Shown here piece by piece: positions 24,333-33,537 of a stretch of 64,000 nucleotides of DNA. Source of the DNA: Umezawaea endophytica (GTDB lineage Bacteria > Actinomycetota > Actinomycetes > Mycobacteriales > Pseudonocardiaceae); NCBI RefSeq assembly GCF_025061645.1, contig NZ_JANYMP010000001.1, positions 633,591-697,590 of the forward strand, written 5' to 3'. Each line of letters opens with the position of its first letter. Within the stretch, counting starts at the first letter, position 1. The position numbers and the translations under genes were made by a program. The notes beneath the pieces are model-generated. The model ran no database searches. It was not told the DNA's origin and saw only the letters and a list, made by a program, of their open reading frames with translations.

Positions 24333-25681
24333 TGGACCAGCTCGCGTTGCAGGACCGGCTCACCGCTCTCGCCGACCGGCACCACGTCGTCGGGGCCGGC
24401 CTCGCCGTCGCCGTCGGCGACGACACCGCCGTGGCCGCGTCCGGTGTGCTGAACCTGCGGACCGGCGCGCCCGCCACCGCGGACAGCGTGTTCCAGATCG
24501 GCAGCATCACCAAGATCTGGACCACCACGCTGGCGATGCAGCTCGTGGACGAGGGGCTGCTCGACCTCGACGCGCCGCTCGTCACCTACCTGCCCGACTT
24601 CCGCGTCCTGGACGAGGAGACCACGGCGTCGGTGACGGCCCGCCACCTCCTCAACCACACCAGCGGCATCGCCGGGGACTTCTTCCCCTACACCGGCCGC
24701 GGCGACGACAACCTCTCCCGCTTCGTCACCGAGATGGCCGACCTCGCCGCGAGCCACCCGCTCGGCGCGACGATGAGCTACAGCAACGCCGGGTTCTCCC
24801 TGCTCGGCAGGCTCGTCGAGGTGCTGCGCGGGGCGACGTGGGACGAGGTGCTGCGCGAACACCTCCTCGACCCGCTCGGCCTGGACGCGGCGGGCACCCT
24901 CCCGGAGGAGGCGCTGCTGTGGGGCGCGGCCGTCGGCCACATCGGCGGCGAGGTCACGCCGCAGTGGGGGCTGCCCCGGTGCATCGGCCCCGCCGGGCTG
25001 ATCCACGCCCGCGCGGCGGACCTGCTGGCGTTCGCCCGGCTCCACCTCGCCGACGGCGTCACCGCCACCGGGCGGCGGCTGCTGTCGGCCGACTCGGCGG
25101 CGGCCATGCGCCGCGCCGAGGTGGCGATCCCCGAGCCGTGGACGTCCGGCTCGCACGTCGGGCTCGGCTGGATGCTGTTCGACTGGGGCACGCCGGTGTA
25201 CGGCCACGACGGGTCGACGCTCGGGCAGCACGCGTTCCTGCGGATCGTCCCCGGACCGGTGCCGGTGGTCGTCGCGCTGCTCACCACCGGTGGCGACGCC
25301 GAGCAGCTCTACCAGGACCTGTTCACCGAACTGCTGGCCGACCACGCGAACGTCACCGTGCCACCGCCTCCGCGGCCACCGGCGGAACCGCTGCCCGCCA
25401 CGTCGGCCGACATCGCGGGCAGCTACGACCGGCCCTCCATGGCGTGCGTCGTGGAGGACCGCGCCGACGGTGCCGTGCTCATCGCCCGGCCCAGCGGTGT
25501 GGTCGCCACCTCGCTCGGCACGGACCAGCTCGAAGGCCCGCTGGTCCCCTTCGGGCCCGACGCGTTCCTCACCCGGTTCCCCGGCAGGCCGGGGTGGCTG
25601 CCGGTGGTGTTCTACCGGCTCGCGGACGGGACGCGCTACGTGCACGTCAGCGGCCTGGCCACAGCGCGCAAGGAGCCGTGA
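24332..25681 (+). CDS. class C beta-lactamase-family serine hydrolase (second of two)
   Basis: A 449-residue paralogue-like hydrolase. SxxK is SITK (Ser 58, Lys 61), YxN is YSN (Tyr 150), and HDG lies in YGHDGSTLGQHAF. There is no signal peptide, so it acts in the cytosol like its neighbour. The ATG overlaps the previous TGA; GTG 24329 would add one residue. Having two different enzymes of this family in tandem suggests different substrates or successive cuts. Its stop overlaps the IOR start. Confidence 0.87.
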   Translation: MDQLALQDRLTALADRHHVVGAGLAVAVGDDTAVAASGVLNLRTGAPATADSVFQIGSITKIWTTTLAMQLVDEGLLDLDAPLVTYLPDFRVLDEETTASVTARHLLNHTSGIAGDFFPYTGRGDDNLSRFVTEMADLAASHPLGATMSYSNAGFSLLGRLVEVLRGATWDEVLREHLLDPLGLDAAGTLPEEALLWGAAVGHIGGEVTPQWGLPRCIGPAGLIHARAADLLAFARLHLADGVTATGRRLLSADSAAAMRRAEVAIPEPWTSGSHVGLGWMLFDWGTPVYGHDGSTLGQHAFLRIVPGPVPVVVALLTTGGDAEQLYQDLFTELLADHANVTVPPPPRPPAEPLPATSADIAGSYDRPSMACVVEDRADGAVLIARPSGVVATSLGTDQLEGPLVPFGPDAFLTRFPGRPGWLPVVFYRLADGTRYVHVSGLATARKEP

Positions 25682-28600
25682 TGACCTCGCTCGACCAGCG
25701 CTACCTGGCGACCGAGGGCGTCGTGCACATGACCGGTGTCCACGCGCTCGCCCGGCTGGCGCTGGACGTGCGGCGGGCCGACGAGCTGGCGGGCCACGAC
25801 TCCGCGCTGTTCATCTCCGGCTACGAGGGCTCTCCCCTCGGTGGTTACGACCTCGAACTCCACAAGCACTCCGCGCTGCTCGACGAGCACCGCGTCGTCT
25901 TCCGCCCGGCGGTCAACGAGGAACTCGCCGCGACCGCCGTGGCGGGCACCCAGCTCGCCGCGACGATGGACGACAAGGTCGTCGAGGGCGTCACCGGCTT
26001 CTGGTACGGCAAGTCGCCCGGTGCCGACCGCGCCGCCGACGCGCTGCGGCACGCCAACCTGTGCGGCACCCACCACTCCGGCGGGGCCGTCGCGTTCGTC
26101 GGGGACGACCCCAGCGCGAAGTCCTCCACCGTTCCGGGGGCGTCGGAGATGCTGCTCGCCGACCTGGGTTTCCCGACGCTCTACCCGGCGGACCCGCAGG
26201 AGGTCCTCGACCTCGGCCTGCACGCGGTCGCGATGTCGCGCGCCAGCGGGCTGTGGACGGCGCTGAAGATCGTCACCAACGTGGCAGACGGCTCCGGCAC
26301 GGTCGACGTCGATCCGGGGCGACTGACCCGCCGGATGCCCGGCACGGAGGTGGACGGGCGGCCGTTCGCGCACACGGTCACCGCGAAGCTGGCCGGACCC
26401 ACCCTCCTGGCGCTCGAACGCAGCCGCAACGGGCCGCGACTGGAACTCGCCCTCCGCTACGCCGCGCTCAACCACCTGAACACCATCACCGGCGCCACCT
26501 CCGCCGCGCGGATCGGGATCGTGGCCGCGGGCAAGAGCTACGCCGACGTGCGCCAGGGCCTGCGAATGCTCGGACTGGACGAGGGCGAACTCGTCGCCCG
26601 CGGCATCAGGCTGCTGAAGCTCGGGATGATCCACCCGCTGGAGCCGACCGTCGTCACCCGGTTCGCCGACGGGCTCGCCGAGATCGTCGTCGTCGAGGAG
26701 AAGCGGTCCTTCATCGAGGCCGCGCTCAAGGACCTGCTGTACGGCAGGCCCGACGCGCCGGTCGTGACCGGCAAGAAGTCCCCGGACGGCGGTGAACTGC
26801 TGGCCGCGCAAGGGGAACTCGGCCCGGACGCCATCGCGACCGCGCTCGCCGCCCGGATTCTGGCCCACGGCGACGCGCCGACCGTCACGGCCTGGCGCGC
26901 CGCCCGGCGCCCGCCGTCGTCCCGCGTCCCGCTGCCGCTCGCGGTCCGCACGCCGTACTTCTGCTCGGGGTGCCCGCACAACAGCTCGACCAAGACGCCG
27001 GAGGGGTCGCTCGTGGGCGCGGGCATCGGCTGCCACGCCCTGGCGCTGCTGATGAGCCCGACCCTGGTCGGCGACATCACCGGGCTGACCCAGATGGGCG
27101 GCGAGGGCGCGCAGTGGCTGGGGATGGCGCCGTTCCTGTCACGCGGGCACCTGCTCCAGAACCTCGGCGACGGCACGTTCCACCACTCCGGCAGCCTCGC
27201 CGTGCGCGCGGCGGTCGCGGGCGGCGCGAACATCACCTACAAGCTGCTGTACAACTCCGCCGTCGCCATGACCGGCGGGCAGCGGGCCGAGGGGCAGATG
27301 TCCGTCGCCGACATCACCAGGGCGATGACCGCCGAGGGCGTGCGGAAGATCATCGTCACCACCGACGACCCCCGGTCCTACCGGCGGGTCCGCCTCCCGC
27401 GCGGCGTCCGGGTCTGGCACCGCGACCGGCTCGTCGAGGCGCAGGAGGAACTCGCCGCGGTCGACGGCGTCACGATGCTCATCCACGACCAGGAGTGCGC
27501 GACCGAGCTGCGCCGCAAGCGCAAGCGCGGCCTCGCCCCGGACCCGGCCGAGCGGGTGGTGGTCAACGAGCGGGTGTGCGAGGGCTGCGGCGACTGCGGT
27601 GTGCGGTCCAACTGCCTGTCGGTCCAGCCGGTCGACACCGAGTTCGGCCGCAAGACGCGGATCGACCAGTCCTCCTGCAACAAGGACTACTCCTGCCTCA
27701 AGGGCGACTGCCCGTCGTTCCTGACCGTCACACCCGGCAAGGCGGGACCGACCAGGCCGCCATCGTCCACTGTGGACGCGGACTCGCTGCCTCCCCCGGT
27801 CCTCCGCGGCACGACGGGACGGCACACCACCCGCGTCCTCGGCATCGGCGGGACCGGTGTCGTCACGGTCGCCCAGGTCCTCGGCACCGCCGCCGCGCAC
27901 GCCGGTCTGCACGTCCAGGCGCTCGACCAGACCGGTCTCGCGCAGAAGGGCGGGGCCGTCGTGTCCGACGTGAAGATCGGCCGCGACGCGCTCGACGGCG
28001 CGAACAAGGCCGCCGCGGGCGAGGTCGACCTGTACCTCGGCGCCGACCTGCTCGTCGCCGCCGACCCGGCCCACCTGGGCGCGGCGGACCCCGGCCGCAC
28101 CGTCGCCGTCGTGTCCACCGGGAAGGTGCCGACCGGCGGCATGGTGTCGGACAAGACCAAGGCGTACCCGGACCTCACCGCGCTCGTCGACCGCGTCCGG
28201 GAGGGCACCGACGCCGCGGCGAGCGTGTTCGTCGACGCCCGCGCCGCCTCGAACGCCCTGTTCGGCGGCGACCAGCACGCCACGCTGCTGCTGGTCGGCG
28301 CGGCCTACCAGTCCGGCGCGCTGCCGATCCCGGCCGAGTCGATCGAGCGGGCGATCGACCTCAACGGCGTCCAGGTCGCGAACAACGTCCAGGCGTTCCG
28401 CCGGGGCAGGCAGCTCGTGTCCGACCCCGACGCCTTCCACGCCGCCGTCGGACCGCGACCCGACCCGTCCCCACCGGTTTCCCCGGTGGCCCAAGGCGTC
28501 CTGGACGTCGTCGGCGCCGAGCCGGGCTCCGAACTGGCCCGGCTGCTCGCGATCCGCGTCCCCGACCTGATCGGCTACCAGAACGCCCGCTACGCCGCGG

Positions 28601-29154
28601 ACTACGCCGAGTTCGTCGGGCGGGTGCGCCGCGCGGAGGCCGAGCGGGTCCCCGGCTCCACGGCGGTCACCGAGGCCGTCGCCCGCCACCTGCACAAGCT
28701 CATGGCGTACAAGGACGAGTACGAGGTCGCGCGGCTCTCGCTGCTGCCGGACGTGCTCGACTCCGTCCGGGCGCACTACGGGCCGGACGCCCGGATCTCC
28801 TACCGCCTGCACCCGCCGGTGCTGCGGGCGATGGGCATGCGCGACAAGATCAGCCTCGGGCCGTGGTTCACGCCCGTCCTCCGCCTGCTGGCGGCGCTGC
28901 GGCACGTCCGGGGCACGCCGTTCGACCTGTTCGGCTACGCCGGGGTCAGGAAGGTCGAACGCGGGCTCGTCACGGAGTACCGCGCGGCCGTCGAGGCGTC
29001 GCTCGCGACGTCGTCCCCGGAGAACGCCCACCACGTCGTCAGGATCGCGAACCTCCCCGACGTCATCCGGGGCTACGAGGCGATCAAGCTGACGACCGTG
29101 GAGGCGTACCGGCGGGAACTCGCCGACGCGCGCCGCGACCTCGTCACCCGGTAG
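25681..29154 (+). CDS. indolepyruvate ferredoxin oxidoreductase, fused alpha-beta form
   Basis: A 1157-residue enzyme that oxidatively decarboxylates arylpyruvates to aryl-acetyl-CoA using ferredoxin. The TPP/pyruvate domains come first (FISGYEGSPLGGYDLEL; FCSGCPHNSSTKTPEG; GEGAQWLG). Two Cys-rich segments around residues 633-680 (VCEGCGDCGVRSNC and SCNKDYSCLKGDC) hold Fe-S clusters. A gamma-type domain (LGIGGTGVVTVAQVLG) follows. The length matches the long single-chain forms known from aerobic bacteria. It would consume indole-, phenyl- or similar pyruvates made by amino acid oxidation. It overlaps the convergent methyltransferase gene by 11 bases. Confidence 0.92.
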   Translation: MTSLDQRYLATEGVVHMTGVHALARLALDVRRADELAGHDSALFISGYEGSPLGGYDLELHKHSALLDEHRVVFRPAVNEELAATAVAGTQLAATMDDKVVEGVTGFWYGKSPGADRAADALRHANLCGTHHSGGAVAFVGDDPSAKSSTVPGASEMLLADLGFPTLYPADPQEVLDLGLHAVAMSRASGLWTALKIVTNVADGSGTVDVDPGRLTRRMPGTEVDGRPFAHTVTAKLAGPTLLALERSRNGPRLELALRYAALNHLNTITGATSAARIGIVAAGKSYADVRQGLRMLGLDEGELVARGIRLLKLGMIHPLEPTVVTRFADGLAEIVVVEEKRSFIEAALKDLLYGRPDAPVVTGKKSPDGGELLAAQGELGPDAIATALAARILAHGDAPTVTAWRAARRPPSSRVPLPLAVRTPYFCSGCPHNSSTKTPEGSLVGAGIGCHALALLMSPTLVGDITGLTQMGGEGAQWLGMAPFLSRGHLLQNLGDGTFHHSGSLAVRAAVAGGANITYKLLYNSAVAMTGGQRAEGQMSVADITRAMTAEGVRKIIVTTDDPRSYRRVRLPRGVRVWHRDRLVEAQEELAAVDGVTMLIHDQECATELRRKRKRGLAPDPAERVVVNERVCEGCGDCGVRSNCLSVQPVDTEFGRKTRIDQSSCNKDYSCLKGDCPSFLTVTPGKAGPTRPPSSTVDADSLPPPVLRGTTGRHTTRVLGIGGTGVVTVAQVLGTAAAHAGLHVQALDQTGLAQKGGAVVSDVKIGRDALDGANKAAAGEVDLYLGADLLVAADPAHLGAADPGRTVAVVSTGKVPTGGMVSDKTKAYPDLTALVDRVREGTDAAASVFVDARAASNALFGGDQHATLLLVGAAYQSGALPIPAESIERAIDLNGVQVANNVQAFRRGRQLVSDPDAFHAAVGPRPDPSPPVSPVAQGVLDVVGAEPGSELARLLAIRVPDLIGYQNARYAADYAEFVGRVRRAEAERVPGSTAVTEAVARHLHKLMAYKDEYEVARLSLLPDVLDSVRAHYGPDARISYRLHPPVLRAMGMRDKISLGPWFTPVLRLLAALRHVRGTPFDLFGYAGVRKVERGLVTEYRAAVEASLATSSPENAHHVVRIANLPDVIRGYEAIKLTTVEAYRRELADARRDLVTR
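27766..27776. repeat. TCCACTGTGGA palindrome, copy 3
   Basis: Within the IOR gene, in the linker after the Fe-S region; in frame as SSTVDAD. Confidence 0.7.
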
Positions 29155-29797
29155 CCGGGTCCTTGCGGGCCAGCAGGTGGACCTCGCGGAACTGCCGCCG
29201 GTCGTCGGGCTGGGGCTCGCGCACCATCCGGGCCACCTCGGCCAGCCCCGCCTCGCGCAGCAGCGCGGCGAGGTGGTCGGGCGACCACCGGTAGGCGGGC
29301 GCGACGGCGTGGTCGAAGACCTGCGTCGGGTGGGACGGCCCCTCGCTGGCCGAGAAGCCCAGCAGGAGGTGGCCGCCGGGCGCCAGCACGCGGTGGAACT
29401 CCGCCAGGATCGCCGGGACCTCCGGTGGCGGGGTGTGGATGATGGACCACCGCGAGAGCACGCCGTCCAGCGCGCCGTCGGCGGTGGTCAGCGCGGCCAT
29501 CGTGCCCACGTCGAACCGCAGCCCCGGACAGGCCACCCGCGCCAGCTCGACCATCGCGGGAGAGGCGTCGACGCCGAACACCGCCAACCCCAGTTCGGCC
29601 AGCCGGGCCGTGACGTCGCCGGGTCCGCAGCCCACGTCCGCGACCCGACCGCCCGGTCCGACGACCTCGGCGAAGACGCCGAGCATCGCGCGGTCAAGGG
29701 GCCGGTCGCGCAGGGCGTCGCGGAACATCCGCGCGTAGGTCGGGGCAACGGCGTCGTAGGCCTCGCGGGTCGTGCTGAGGGCGTCGTGGTCGACCAT
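29144..29797 (-). CDS. class I SAM-dependent methyltransferase
   Basis: A 217-residue methyltransferase with motif I VADVGCGPGD at about residues 50-60, the acidic VFGVDAS strand, and an LSRWSIIHTPPPEVP post-I region. ATG 29797 was chosen because a TAGAGT -10 box (29810-29805) sits seven bases upstream, implying a leaderless mRNA; GTG 29815 would overlap that box. The substrate is unknown. It is convergent with the IOR gene and directly downstream of the ABC genes on the same strand. Confidence 0.85.
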   Translation of the reverse strand: MVDHDALSTTREAYDAVAPTYARMFRDALRDRPLDRAMLGVFAEVVGPGGRVADVGCGPGDVTARLAELGLAVFGVDASPAMVELARVACPGLRFDVGTMAALTTADGALDGVLSRWSIIHTPPPEVPAILAEFHRVLAPGGHLLLGFSASEGPSHPTQVFDHAVAPAYRWSPDHLAALLREAGLAEVARMVREPQPDDRRQFREVHLLARKDPATG

Positions 29798-29804
29798 GAT
29801 CACG

Positions 29805-29810
29805 ACTCTA
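29805..29810 (-). promoter_or_regulatory. -10 element TAGAGT, leaderless promoter of the methyltransferase
   Basis: On the - strand TAGAGT matches TAnnnT and ends 7 bases before ATG 29797, the spacing expected if transcription starts at the ATG. Confidence 0.5.
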
Positions 29811-29826
29811 GCCACCGCGCGCGGAG

Positions 29827-30597
29827 CTACCGGAGCAAGGTCGGTACCGCCGCGATGAGCGTTCGCGTGTAAGGGTTCCGCGGCTGTTCGGTGACCTGGA
29901 CGGCGTCGCCGAACTCGACGACGGACCCGCCCGCCATCACCGCGATGTGGTCCGCCAGGTACCGCACCACCGCGAGGTTGTGCGAGATGAACAGGACGCT
30001 GACCCCGGTCTCGTCCTTGATGTCGCGCAGCAGGTTGAGCACGGCGCCCTGGACCGAGACGTCCAGTGCCGACGTGATCTCGTCCGCGATCAGCACCTCG
30101 GGGTCGGCGGCCAGCGCCCTGGCCAGCGCCACCCGCTGCCGCTGGCCGCCGGAGAGCTGCCGGGGCAGCAGGTGCTCGTGGTCGGGGTTCAACCGGACCA
30201 GGTCGAGCAGCCCGCCGACCGTGCGCCGCGCGTCGCGGAGCCTCCGGCCCGCGGCGATGCCCTCGGCGATCGAGTCGCCGACCGTCATCCGCGGGTCCAG
30301 CGACGAGTACGGGTCCTGGAAGACCATCTGGATGAGCGCGCCCCGGTCGCGGACGGCCCGGTCCTGCCGCTTCCCCGCCGACCTGATGACCTGCCCGTCG
30401 AGCAGGACCTCCCCGGAGCGCAGGGGCGCCAGCCCGACGACCGCGCGGGCCAGCGTCGACTTGCCCGACCCGGACTCGCCCACCAGCCCCACGACCGACC
30501 GGTCGTCGACGACCAGGTCGACGTGGTCGACCGCCGTCGTCGCGTGGGCCCCGGAACCGAAGCGCACGACCACGTCGCGCAGTTCGAGGACGCTCAT
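29827..30597 (-). CDS. dipeptide/oligopeptide ABC transporter ATP-binding protein (DppF-like)
   Basis: A 256-residue ATPase of the peptide/nickel importer family. Walker A is GESGSGKST, then the Q-loop MVFQDPYSSLDPRMTV, signature LSGGQRQRVALARAL, Walker B VLIADEITSALD, and H-loop LFISHNLAVV. The C-terminal NPYTRTLIAAVP tail is typical of Dpp/Opp ATPases. The start overlaps the stop of the fused permease-ATPase (ATGA). The two ATPases form the asymmetric motor of the transporter. Confidence 0.93.
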   Translation of the reverse strand: MSVLELRDVVVRFGSGAHATTAVDHVDLVVDDRSVVGLVGESGSGKSTLARAVVGLAPLRSGEVLLDGQVIRSAGKRQDRAVRDRGALIQMVFQDPYSSLDPRMTVGDSIAEGIAAGRRLRDARRTVGGLLDLVRLNPDHEHLLPRQLSGGQRQRVALARALAADPEVLIADEITSALDVSVQGAVLNLLRDIKDETGVSVLFISHNLAVVRYLADHIAVMAGGSVVEFGDAVQVTEQPRNPYTRTLIAAVPTLLR

Positions 30598-32504
30598 CCC
30601 CGACCTCCCTCTCCCGCGGTGGAACGGGGGCCGCCGACGTCCGACGGCGGTTTCCAGCAGGCGACCCGGCGGTTCTCGCCGATCGCCACCAGCGGCGGTG
30701 CCTGCTCCGCGCAGCCGACGTCGGCCAGCGGGCACCTCGGCGCGAACGAGCAGCCGACGGGCAGGCGGTCCGGTTCGGGCGGCCGTCCGTCGATGGTGGC
30801 CAACGGCAGCCGCCGGTCCATCCCCATGTCGGGGATGCTCGCCACGAGGGCGCGGGTGTAGGGGTGCGCCGCGTCGTCGACCAGTGCCGAGACCGGCAGC
30901 TCCTCGATGATCTGCCCCGCGTACATCACCAGGACGCGCGACGCGATCCGCGACACGACCGCGATGTCGTGGCTGATGAACAGCAGCGCGGCGTTCCGCT
31001 GCCGGACGACGTCCCGCAGCAGCGCCAGCACGCCCTGCTGCACCGTCACGTCCAGCGCGGTCGTGGGTTCGTCGGCGATGATCAGGGACGGTTCGGCCAT
31101 CAGGCTCATGCCGATCATCGCGCGCTGCCGCATGCCGCCCGAGAAGGTTCCGGGGTACTCGCGGGCGCGCCGCTCCGGCGAGGGGATGTCGACCGCGGCC
31201 AGCCGGTCGACGGCCCTGGCCGCGGCGGCGCGCCGGGACAGCCCCTGGTGCACCCGCGACACCTCGGCGAGCTGGAGGCCCACCCGGACGGCGGGGTTCA
31301 GCGCCGACATCGGGTCCTGGAAGACCGTGGCCAGCGAGGTGCCCAGCACCCGGTCGCGCTCGGCGCGGCCGAGCCGCCGGACGTCCCGGCCCGCCAGGTC
31401 GAGCCGGGTCGCCTCGACCACGCCGGGGTGGGGCACGAGCGCCCCCACGGCCGCCGCGGTGAGGCTCTTGCCCGAGCCGGACTCGCCGACCACGCCGACG
31501 ACCTCGCCCGCGCGCACCTCGAACGAGACGCCGCGCACCGGCCTGGTGCCCCGGTCGGGGAACGTGACCGTCAGGTCCTCCACCCGGAGCACGACGTCGC
31601 CCGCCGGGCCGGTGTCCTCCGCGACCGGCGCCACCGGTGCCGTGACGACCCGCCGCGCCGTTCCGCGACGGCGGGAGCGGCCGGACACCACCTGCGTGGC
31701 CACCTCGCCCGCAAGGATGAACGTCAAGCCCGCGACCACGATGGCCGCGCACGGCAGGAGGCCCGCCGCCGGGGTGGTGTAGATGCTGCCGAGGCCGTCG
31801 CTCAGCAGCCGCCCCCAGTCGTAGTCGGGCGCCTGCACGCCGAACCCGAGGTAGGACAGGCCGGAGAGGGACAGCAGCGCCGTGCCGACCGTCGTGGTCG
31901 CGTTCACCACGAGCGGTTCGGCGATGTTGGGCAGGATGTGCCGCAGGACGATCCTGGCCCGGCCGACGCGGAGCAGGCGGGCCGCCGCGATGTAGTCGCT
32001 GCCCGCCACCGCCGCGGCCGTGCTGTGGGTCAGCCGGGCGAAGCCGGGCGCCATCGCGAGCGCCAGCGTCAGGACCGCCCCCTGCGCCCCCACACCGAAG
32101 ATCATCGCCAGGAACAGGGCCAGCAGCAGGCTCGGGAAGGCGACGCTCAGGTTGATGGTGGCGACCAGGAGGCGTCCCAGCCGCCGTCCCAGCACGAACG
32201 GCAGGGCGCCCGCCAGCACGCCCACCACCGCGGCCACGACCGTGGTGATCACCGCGAGCACGACGGAGAGCCGCGTCGCCACCAGGGTTCGGGCCAGGAG
32301 GTCCCGGCCCAGCGGGTCGGTGCCGAAGAGGTGCTGGGCCGACATGCCCTGGTCCATCGCGGCCACGTCGATGGTCTCCGCCCGCGACCCCAGCACGAGC
32401 GGGGCGACGACCGCGACCCCGACGACGGCCACGAGCAGCACCAGCGTGCTGATCCCGAGCGGGGTCCGCAGCACCGCGGCGCGCCCGGACGTGCTTCGTC
32501 GCAT
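30594..32504 (-). CDS. fused peptide ABC permease-ATPase (DppC-DppD-like)
   Basis: One 636-residue polypeptide. Residues 1 to about 290 form a DppC-type permease: six hydrophobic segments, the FGTDPLGRDLLAR entry motif, and the EAA loop AAARLLRVGRARIVLRHILPN. After a short charged linker a full DppD-type ATPase follows: GESGSGKS, VFQDPMSALNP, FSGGMRQRAMIGMSL, LIIADEPTTALD, LFISHDIAVV, and a C-terminal Cys-containing FAPRCPLADVGC tail. Normally these are two proteins. No stop or start site is visible at the junction, so the fusion looks real. ATG 32504 overlaps the DppB stop. Confidence 0.92.
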   Translation of the reverse strand: MRRSTSGRAAVLRTPLGISTLVLLVAVVGVAVVAPLVLGSRAETIDVAAMDQGMSAQHLFGTDPLGRDLLARTLVATRLSVVLAVITTVVAAVVGVLAGALPFVLGRRLGRLLVATINLSVAFPSLLLALFLAMIFGVGAQGAVLTLALAMAPGFARLTHSTAAAVAGSDYIAAARLLRVGRARIVLRHILPNIAEPLVVNATTTVGTALLSLSGLSYLGFGVQAPDYDWGRLLSDGLGSIYTTPAAGLLPCAAIVVAGLTFILAGEVATQVVSGRSRRRGTARRVVTAPVAPVAEDTGPAGDVVLRVEDLTVTFPDRGTRPVRGVSFEVRAGEVVGVVGESGSGKSLTAAAVGALVPHPGVVEATRLDLAGRDVRRLGRAERDRVLGTSLATVFQDPMSALNPAVRVGLQLAEVSRVHQGLSRRAAAARAVDRLAAVDIPSPERRAREYPGTFSGGMRQRAMIGMSLMAEPSLIIADEPTTALDVTVQQGVLALLRDVVRQRNAALLFISHDIAVVSRIASRVLVMYAGQIIEELPVSALVDDAAHPYTRALVASIPDMGMDRRLPLATIDGRPPEPDRLPVGCSFAPRCPLADVGCAEQAPPLVAIGENRRVACWKPPSDVGGPRSTAGEGGRG

Positions 32505-33499
32505 CAGGTCTCCTTGATCACCGAACGGGGGTCGACCACGGCGATCAGCACGTCCACGGCCAGGTTGATCAGCAGCACCGACCCCCCGAAGAAGACCGCC
32601 ATCGCCTCCACCACGGGGAAGTCCTTCGACAGCACCGATCGCACGAGCTGGTTGCCCACGCCCGGCCAGGCGAAGACGCTCTCCACCAGCACCGTGCCCG
32701 CCAGCAGCGAGGAGAGGGCGAGCCCGCTGATGGTCAGCGCCGCGGTGAGCAGGTTGGGCAGCGCGTGGCGCAGGTACACCAGCCGCGCGGGCAGCCGCTT
32801 CGACCTGGCGGTCCGCAGGTAGTCCTCGGCCAGCACGCGTTGTGCCTCCACGCGGACGACGCGGGCCAGCAGCGCGGCCGGACCCGCCGCGAGGGCGATC
32901 ACCGGCAGGACGTACGACTCCGGCCCGGACTGGCCCGCGACCGGGAGGACCTTGAACGTCACCGAGAAGACGAACACGAGCCCCACGCCGAGGACGAAGT
33001 CCGGGACGACCGAGAACACGCCCGTCACCGAGGTGAAGGCGACGTGCGTACCGCGCGACCGCCCGTCGCGGGTGGCGATCCCGGCGAGCAGGCCGAGCGG
33101 GATCGCCACCACTACGGCAAGGACGAACGCCGCGGCGGCGAGCCCGACGGTCGCCGGGATCAGGCGCGTCATCACCTGCGCGACCGGCACGTGGCTGATC
33201 AGCGAGTCGCCCATGTCCCATGTCACCAGGCCGCGCAGGAACCGCGCGTACTGGGTCCACAGCGGATCGTCGAGGCCCAGGGTCCGGCGGGTGGCGGCCA
33301 CCACGGCGGGCTGCGCGTTCAGCCCGAGCGCGTTGCGCACCGGGTCGCCGGGGATGGCGTGCACCATCCCGAACGCGGCCGTCGCCAGCACGACCATCGA
33401 CGCGGCGAACCGGCCGAGCTGCCGTCCCAGGAACACCGGCCACGGCCCGCGGAGGCCGGAGCGGATCCGGTCCCCCCGCGGCGCTGGTCCGGCGGTCAC
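32504..33499 (-). CDS. peptide ABC transporter permease (DppB-like)
   Basis: A 331-residue inner-membrane permease with the first-helix GRFAASMVVLATAAFGMVHAIPGDPV motif, six membrane segments, and the EAA loop DYLRTARSKRLPARLVYLRHALPN. GTG 33499 was chosen for a GGAGG seven bases upstream. It pairs with the permease half of the fusion protein to form the membrane channel. Confidence 0.92.
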   Translation of the reverse strand: MTAGPAPRGDRIRSGLRGPWPVFLGRQLGRFAASMVVLATAAFGMVHAIPGDPVRNALGLNAQPAVVAATRRTLGLDDPLWTQYARFLRGLVTWDMGDSLISHVPVAQVMTRLIPATVGLAAAAFVLAVVVAIPLGLLAGIATRDGRSRGTHVAFTSVTGVFSVVPDFVLGVGLVFVFSVTFKVLPVAGQSGPESYVLPVIALAAGPAALLARVVRVEAQRVLAEDYLRTARSKRLPARLVYLRHALPNLLTAALTISGLALSSLLAGTVLVESVFAWPGVGNQLVRSVLSKDFPVVEAMAVFFGGSVLLINLAVDVLIAVVDPRSVIKET

Positions 33500-33537
33500 G
33501 TCAACGCCTCCGGACGCGGCGGCTCGGTCGTCGGCCG

